Notes under the pieces: generated by a model
What the model saw: the letters and a program-made list of their open reading frames with translations, nothing else
What the model was told of the DNA's origin: nothing
Database searches by the model: none
Origin: Planctomycetota bacterium
GTDB lineage: Bacteria; Planctomycetota; SZUA-567; H5-PLA8
Direction of reading: 5' to 3'
Length of the DNA: 64,000 nucleotides
Assembly (NCBI GenBank): GCA_027493525.1
Contig: JAOSKN010000002.1
Location: 2,451,326 to 2,515,325 of the forward strand
Shown: positions 59,729-64,000 of the stretch, one piece after another
Layout: each line of letters opens with the position of its first letter
How positions within the stretch are numbered: the stretch's first letter is position 1
Translations under genes and position numbers: made by a program

Positions 59729-62559
59729 CAGGTTGCCGGTTCGGCGTCCGTATCGCCATCCTGGTCCGGCTCGGCGGGCTCGTCTGCGCCGTCCGTCTCG
59801 CCGTCCTGTTCTTCGGCGCGGCGCAGCAGTTCCTGGACTTTGGGATCGTCCTTCGCGTCCGGATCGGGCGTCTCGGCGCCGGCGGGTTTAGGCTCGCCGC
59901 CGTTCTCGCCCTCGGCTTTGACCTTGCCGTCGCGGATGGCCTGCTCGCGCGCCTCGGCCTTCAGCGCGGCGGCCTGTTCGTGCGCCTGCGCGGCGTCCTC
60001 GCGGGCGATCCGCGCGACGGCGGTGACCTTGTCTTGCTCGCCCAGTTCGACCAGCTTCACGCCCACCGCGGCGCGGCCGGTCTCGCGGACGTCCTCCACC
60101 GGGCAGCGGATCACCTTGCCGCTCTCGGTCATGATCATCAGTTCGTCGCCGTCGGAGACTGGCGTCACGGCGAGCACCGGCCCGTTCTTGTCGGTGATCT
60201 TCACGTTGATCACGCCCTTGCTGCGCTGGCTCGAGACCTTGCGGTACTCGTCGAGCTGCGTGCGCTTGCCGATGCCCTTCTCGCAGACGGTGAGCAGGTA
60301 GTCGCTGGGCACGCCCACGACGACGCTGACGATGGAGTCGCCTTCTTCCAGCCGCGGGCCGTTGACCCCGCGCGCCGTGCGCCCCATGTCGCGGATCACG
60401 CTCTCGTCGAAGCGCACGGCCATGCCCAGGCGCGTGGCGAGCACGATCTCCTGGCCGCGCTTGACGAACTTCGCGGCGATCACCTCGTCGCCCTCGGCCA
60501 TGCCCATGGTGAAGATGCCGCCGCGCCGCGGGTGCTTGTACTGCTCCACCGCGCACTTCTTTACGTAGCCCATTTTCGAAACGATGCAGATACTCGCGTC
60601 GGCCTCGAAGTTCTCCACAGGCACGATCGAGACGACCTTCTGTTCGGGCTGCAACTCCAGCATGTTCACCAGCGCGCGCCCCTGCGCCATGCGCCCGAGT
60701 TGCGGCACGTCGTAAACTTTCTGCCAGTACACGCGCCCGTCGTTGGTGAAGAAGAGCAGGTAGTCGTGCGTGGAGGCGACGAAGAGGTGCTCCGGGAAGT
60801 CCTCGTCGTCCTTGCTGCGCTGCCCGATGATGCCCTTGCCGCCGCGCGACTGGAGCCGGTAGCTGGCCAATGGCTCGCGCTTGGCGTAGCCCTTGTGCGT
60901 GATCGTGACCGCCATCACCTCGTCGGCGATCAGATCCTCCATCGCCAACTCGCCCGTCTCCTCCACCACCAGCGTGCGCCGCTGGTCGCCGTAGCGCTCC
61001 TTCAGCTCGTACAGGTCTTCCTTGATGATCTCGTAGACGCGGTTGCGGTTGGTGAGGATGTCCTGGTAATCGCGGATCTCCTCCTGCAGCTCGGCGTAAC
61101 GGGCCTTGAGCTTGTCGCGTTCCAGCCCCGTCAGCGTGCGCAGGGTCATGTTCAGGATATGCGTCGCCTGGCGCGTGCTGAACTCGTACTTCGCCATCAA
61201 CTGGTCGCGCGCGTCGTCGGGGTCCTTGCTTGCCCGGATGATCGAGATGATGTCGTCGATGTGGTCGAGGGCCATCAGCAGGCCCTCGATGCGGTGCGCC
61301 TCGGCTTCCGCCTGCGCCAGCAGGTAGCGCGTGCGCCGCGTGATCACTTCGATGCGGTGCGTGACGTACTGCTGCAGGATCTGCTTCAGGTTCAGCAGCC
61401 GCGGGCGCCCGCGCACCAGCGCCAGCATGATCACGCTGAAGGTGTACTCCAGCGGCGTGTACTTGAAGAGCCGGTTGAGCACCACGTCGCGGTTCTCGCC
61501 GCGCTTGAGTTCGATGACCAGCCGCACGCCTTCCTTGTTCGTCTGGTCCACCACGTCCGAGATGCCCGTGATGCGCCCGCTCTTCGCGGCCTCCACGATC
61601 TTCTGCACCAGCCGCTCGAGCCCCACTTGGTAGGGGATCTCGGTGACTACGATCTTTTCGCGGTCCTTCTCTTCCTCGAAGGCCACACGCGCGCGCAGCG
61701 TCAGGTGCCCGCGCCCGCTCAGGTACGCGTCGCGGATCCCCTGCCGGCCGCAGATCAGCGCGCCCGTCGGGAAGTCCGGCGCGACCACGAACTTCATCAG
61801 ATCCTCGACCGAGCACTCCGGATTCTCGATCAGGTGGATCAGCGCGTCGCAGACTTCCTGAAGGTTGTGCGGCGGGATGCTCGTCGCCATCCCCACCGCG
61901 ATGCCCTGCCCGCCGTTGACGATCAGGTTCGGGAACTTCCCCGGCAGGACCGTCGGCTCCTTCAGCCGCTCGTCGTAGTTGGGGACGAAATCGACGGTGT
62001 CCTTGTCGAGGTCCTCCATCAGCTCCGTGCTGGCGCCGGTCATGCGCGCCTCGGTGTAACGCATCGCCGCGGGCGGGTCGGGGTTCAGCGAGCCGAAGTT
62101 GCCTTGGCCGTCCACCAGCAGGTAGCGCGTGTTCCACCACTGCGCCAGCCGCACCAGGGTGGGGTAGATGACCTGCTCGCCGTGCGGGTGGTAGTTGCCC
62201 GACGTGTCCCCGGCGATCTTGGCGCACTTGAGGTGCTTGTGGCGCGGGCCGAGGTTCAGGTCGTTCATCGCGACCAGGATGCGCCGCTGGCTGGGCTTCA
62301 GCCCGTCGCGGGCGTCCGGCAGCGCGCGCGCCACGATCACCGACATGGCATACGTGAGGTAGGACTTCTTGAGGTCGTCCTCGATCAGCAGGTCCTGGAC
62401 CTTCCCGCCGTGGTAATCCGGGCTGGAGCCGCGGCCGGGCTTGCCGCCCGCGCCATCCTCCCCCTCAGCGCCCTCATCCTCGTCGTCCGGGGGCGGAGGC
62501 GGCGCGTCGTCGGGCTGCTCGGGTTCGTCGTTCGGCGGGTCGTCGTCGGGCGGAGGCAT
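59728..62559 (-). CDS. gyrA: DNA gyrase subunit A
   Basis: 943 residues. An unusual acidic, Pro-rich extension fills residues 1-48. The breakage-reunion domain follows: LKKSYLTYAMSVIVARALPD, RDGLKPSQRRILVAMNDL, the quinolone loop NYHPHGEQVIYPTLVRLAQ and the catalytic PPAAMRYTEARM (Tyr168). The C-terminal wrapping domain has a GyrA-box-like SRGGKGIIGQRSKDD and pinwheel repeats such as GMAVRFDESVIRDMGRTARG. This supports GyrA rather than ParC. A ~95-residue acidic tail ends the protein. With GyrB it introduces negative supercoils using ATP. gyrB is not in the window. Confidence 0.95.
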   Translation of the reverse strand: MPPPDDDPPNDEPEQPDDAPPPPPDDEDEGAEGEDGAGGKPGRGSSPDYHGGKVQDLLIEDDLKKSYLTYAMSVIVARALPDARDGLKPSQRRILVAMNDLNLGPRHKHLKCAKIAGDTSGNYHPHGEQVIYPTLVRLAQWWNTRYLLVDGQGNFGSLNPDPPAAMRYTEARMTGASTELMEDLDKDTVDFVPNYDERLKEPTVLPGKFPNLIVNGGQGIAVGMATSIPPHNLQEVCDALIHLIENPECSVEDLMKFVVAPDFPTGALICGRQGIRDAYLSGRGHLTLRARVAFEEEKDREKIVVTEIPYQVGLERLVQKIVEAAKSGRITGISDVVDQTNKEGVRLVIELKRGENRDVVLNRLFKYTPLEYTFSVIMLALVRGRPRLLNLKQILQQYVTHRIEVITRRTRYLLAQAEAEAHRIEGLLMALDHIDDIISIIRASKDPDDARDQLMAKYEFSTRQATHILNMTLRTLTGLERDKLKARYAELQEEIRDYQDILTNRNRVYEIIKEDLYELKERYGDQRRTLVVEETGELAMEDLIADEVMAVTITHKGYAKREPLASYRLQSRGGKGIIGQRSKDDEDFPEHLFVASTHDYLLFFTNDGRVYWQKVYDVPQLGRMAQGRALVNMLELQPEQKVVSIVPVENFEADASICIVSKMGYVKKCAVEQYKHPRRGGIFTMGMAEGDEVIAAKFVKRGQEIVLATRLGMAVRFDESVIRDMGRTARGVNGPRLEEGDSIVSVVVGVPSDYLLTVCEKGIGKRTQLDEYRKVSSQRSKGVINVKITDKNGPVLAVTPVSDGDELMIMTESGKVIRCPVEDVRETGRAAVGVKLVELGEQDKVTAVARIAREDAAQAHEQAAALKAEAREQAIRDGKVKAEGENGGEPKPAGAETPDPDAKDDPKVQELLRRAEEQDGETDGADEPAEPDQDGDTDAEPAT

Positions 62560-62780
62560 CGTGAAGGGGCTTCCTTAAGGGCCGGATAACGGACAATTGA
62601 AAGATTGGAATTCTACCGGAATGCGGACCTTTCGGCTACCGGAGGAAAACCACGCGAAGCCCCGATTTTCAGAGGAGCCGCCGCATCCTTCCGCCCGCGC
62701 CGATTCGAACCTCGACGGGGTCTATTTTGCGTTCGGAGCGCCGTTCTTATTGCAGGTTCGCGCTAAGTACCGCGCCGCGC

Positions 62781-63686
62781 TCACGGGGCCTCGGTCGCGG
62801 CTTCCGCCTCCGGCGTTTTGGTCGCCTCCTCGGGCGTCTTGCCTTCCGGCGGCTGAGGCCCTTCCGGCGCGCCTGGGGCGGGGCTGGGGGCGGGGCGGCG
62901 CAGCTCGTCCCAGACCTCCGTCTTCCGTGGAATCTGGAACTGCTCGCGCTTCCGATCCTCGATGGAGGGCCGGTCCACTGGCCGGTTCCAGAAGGCCTGG
63001 TAGAGCGCGTATCCGCCGCCGCCCAGGAGCGCCAGCAGCAGCAGCAGAAAGATCAGCGGCGCCTTGCTCGGCGGCGGATCCGGTCGGGTGTCCCACTCGA
63101 TGCCTTCCGGGGGCTTGACCAGGACCACTTTCGGGCCGCGGGTGGCCGCCAGCGCCTCAGGCGACTGGGCGGCGTCGATCCGGATCCGCTTCGGCTCCCC
63201 CTTGGCGGGCGTGGCGCGCGCGGGCGCCTTCGCGCGGGGGTGGGCGGGGTTCCTCGTTCGTCCGCGGACTCCGGCTTTACGGAGGCCGCGGGAGGCTCCT
63301 TCGAGTCACGGGCCTCGGGGCTTGCCGGCGCCGCCTTCGGCGCGGGTTTCCGGCCCGGACTTGGGGGGCGGCTGGGGCTTGGCCGGCGCGGGCGGAGGCG
63401 CGGATTTCGGCGCCGCGACGGGTTCGTGCGCCTCCGGCGGCGTGACGGATTCGGCGGGATCCTCGGCGCCGGCCGGCGCCGCCTCCTCCGGCGCGGCGCT
63501 CGCCTCGGCCTGCGCGGCTTGCTCGCGATACTTGGGGTTGAGCGCCTCCGGGGGCGGAGGGCCGGCTTCGTCCTGCTCGGGGATCAGGACCCTGGTGTTG
63601 CAGGTCGGACAGCGCCCGAACTTGCCCGGCTGGTCCGGCGCGCGGATCTTGCGGGCGCATTCCTTGCAATACACGATGACGGGCAT
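62781..63686 (-). pseudogene. Zinc-ribbon and membrane-helix protein, two compensating frame breaks
   Basis: About 301 residues if read through. The start is secure: MPVIVYCKECARKIRAPDQP then CPTCNTRVLIPEQ, a planctomycete-type zinc ribbon (CxxC, CxxC). A Pro/Ala/Glu linker follows and loses frame near 63363-63368 (six-G run on the plus strand, one base too many). It reads RKPAPKAAPASPEARDSKEP in the next frame, then returns near 63236-63240 (five-G run, one base too few) to APARATPAKGEPKRIRIDAA and VVLVKPPEGIEWDTRPDPPP. A membrane helix lies at APLIFLLLLLALLGGGGYAL. The tail is Pro/Glu-rich. The two indels cancel, and sequencing error is likely. Function unknown. Confidence 0.65.
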
Positions 63687-63790
63687 GCGTCCCGCGCGGC
63701 TCCAGGGCTCGGGTGGCGCCCGCGATCATACGCCAACCCCGCCTAAAGCTCACCTGAAGGAACACCCTGAAAAGCGAACCGTCCACCGTG

Positions 63791-63809
63791 AACCGGCTCC
63801 ACGCCGGTT
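63791..63809. promoter_or_regulatory. Hairpin between divergent genes
   Basis: AACCGGC and GCCGGTT pair around TCCAC. No U-tract. It lies 57 bases before the HAD-like gene; role unknown. Confidence 0.3.
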
Positions 63810-63865
63810 TGGGCTCCATCGCGCCGTTCACTGGCCCCTGCCGTATTCCTCGCTACGCTGTCGGC

Positions 63866-64000
63866 ATGAACGCTCCGCGTCGCGAGATCGAGGCCGTCAT
63901 CTTCGACCTGGGCCGCGTGCTTATCGATTTCGAGTGGCGGCGCGCCGAGGCGCTCTGGGCGCGCATGGCCGCGACGGATTTCGGGACCCTGCGGGCGCGC
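63866..64000 (+). CDS. HAD superfamily hydrolase, N-terminal part (cut by window end)
   Basis: The 45 visible residues are MNAPRREIEAVIFDLGRVLI followed by DFEWRRAEALWARMAATDFG. Motif I is DLGRVLI, where the second catalytic Asp of a classical HAD (DxD) is replaced by Gly, as in the DxGxV variants of the haloacid dehalogenase/YihX group. It continues beyond the window. Confidence 0.7.
   Translation, partial: MNAPRREIEAVIFDLGRVLIDFEWRRAEALWARMAATDFGTLRAR

Noticed and set aside
59713..62589. 958-codon plus-strand open frame opposite gyrA
   Set aside because: Antisense shadow with His/Asp/Ala/Leu-biased composition; GyrA on the other strand is certain.

Overview
This is a GC-rich bacterial chromosome segment, gene-dense and with no rRNA, tRNA, CRISPR array or insertion sequence that I could recognise. 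The style points to Planctomycetota or a close PVC-group relative. The evidence is a GyrA whose quinolone loop reads HPHGEQVIYPT, zinc-ribbon plus membrane-anchor proteins, an alpha/alpha-toroid (prenyltransferase/squalene-oxidase repeat) protein, TPR plus FG-GAP and PQQ propeller proteins, paired Gfo/Idh/MocA and xylose-isomerase-like enzymes, and a DWNEVRVS-type endonuclease III relative. This assignment is inference, since no marker was searched.

Layout. 1-1059: the end of sfsA and a TauE/SafE exporter. 1286-5090: a compact ribosomal/RNA polymerase alpha operon (infA-rpmJ-rpsM-rpsK-rpsD-rpoA-rplQ) with a good sigma-70 promoter, detached from secY/adk/map. 5179-10287: a GT39/ArnT-like glycosyltransferase, a PilZ protein, a metallophosphoesterase, and a Lys-rich/acidic protein interrupted by a frameshift. 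10524-17898: a co-directional, mostly undescribed cluster. It holds an inactive signal-peptidase-like membrane protein, a TPR/Ig-like protein, a zinc-ribbon toroid protein, two tandem LolD/MacB-type ATPases without a permease, and a membrane-anchored double GNAT. 18119-24840: a sugar-type catabolic island with a GntR regulator, DhnA-type aldolase, Gfo/Idh dehydrogenase, an AT-rich foreign-looking gene, a xylose-isomerase-like enzyme, and a convergent SSS symporter with a DUF3311-like partner behind a perfect palindrome. 25295-30797: the PrkA-YhbH(YeaH)-SpoVR stress-kinase module with an extra membrane protein inserted and spoVR frameshifted.

30875-48652: a lipoprotein, a TIGR00300 (LOR/SDH, ornithine cyclodeaminase-type) protein, a giant 1837-residue pseudokinase-coiled-coil protein, HEAT-like exported proteins, a HAD phosphatase, a protein made of four ClpX-type zinc modules, a Trm112-like protein, a 1302-residue TPR-TM-FG-GAP protein and a second Gfo/Idh oxidoreductase. 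48649-59728: a heptanucleotide repeat/hairpin, tandem exported paralogues, a PHP metallohydrolase, a lipoprotein, a frameshifted glycosidase-like protein, an SGNH hydrolase, small membrane proteins and a PQQ propeller protein. 59728-64000: gyrA, translationally coupled to the PQQ gene, then a zinc-ribbon/TM protein with two compensating indels, and the start of a HAD hydrolase.

A recurrent technical signal is that at least eight single-base reading-frame breaks sit in homopolymer runs of five or six bases. They affect the Lys-rich gene, spoVR, the pseudokinase three times, the glycosidase, and the last zinc-ribbon gene twice. Consensus sequencing error is the most economical explanation. The most interesting biology is the 10.5-17.9 kb cluster, the pseudokinase giant, the four-zinc-module protein and the PrkA module with its extra membrane gene.
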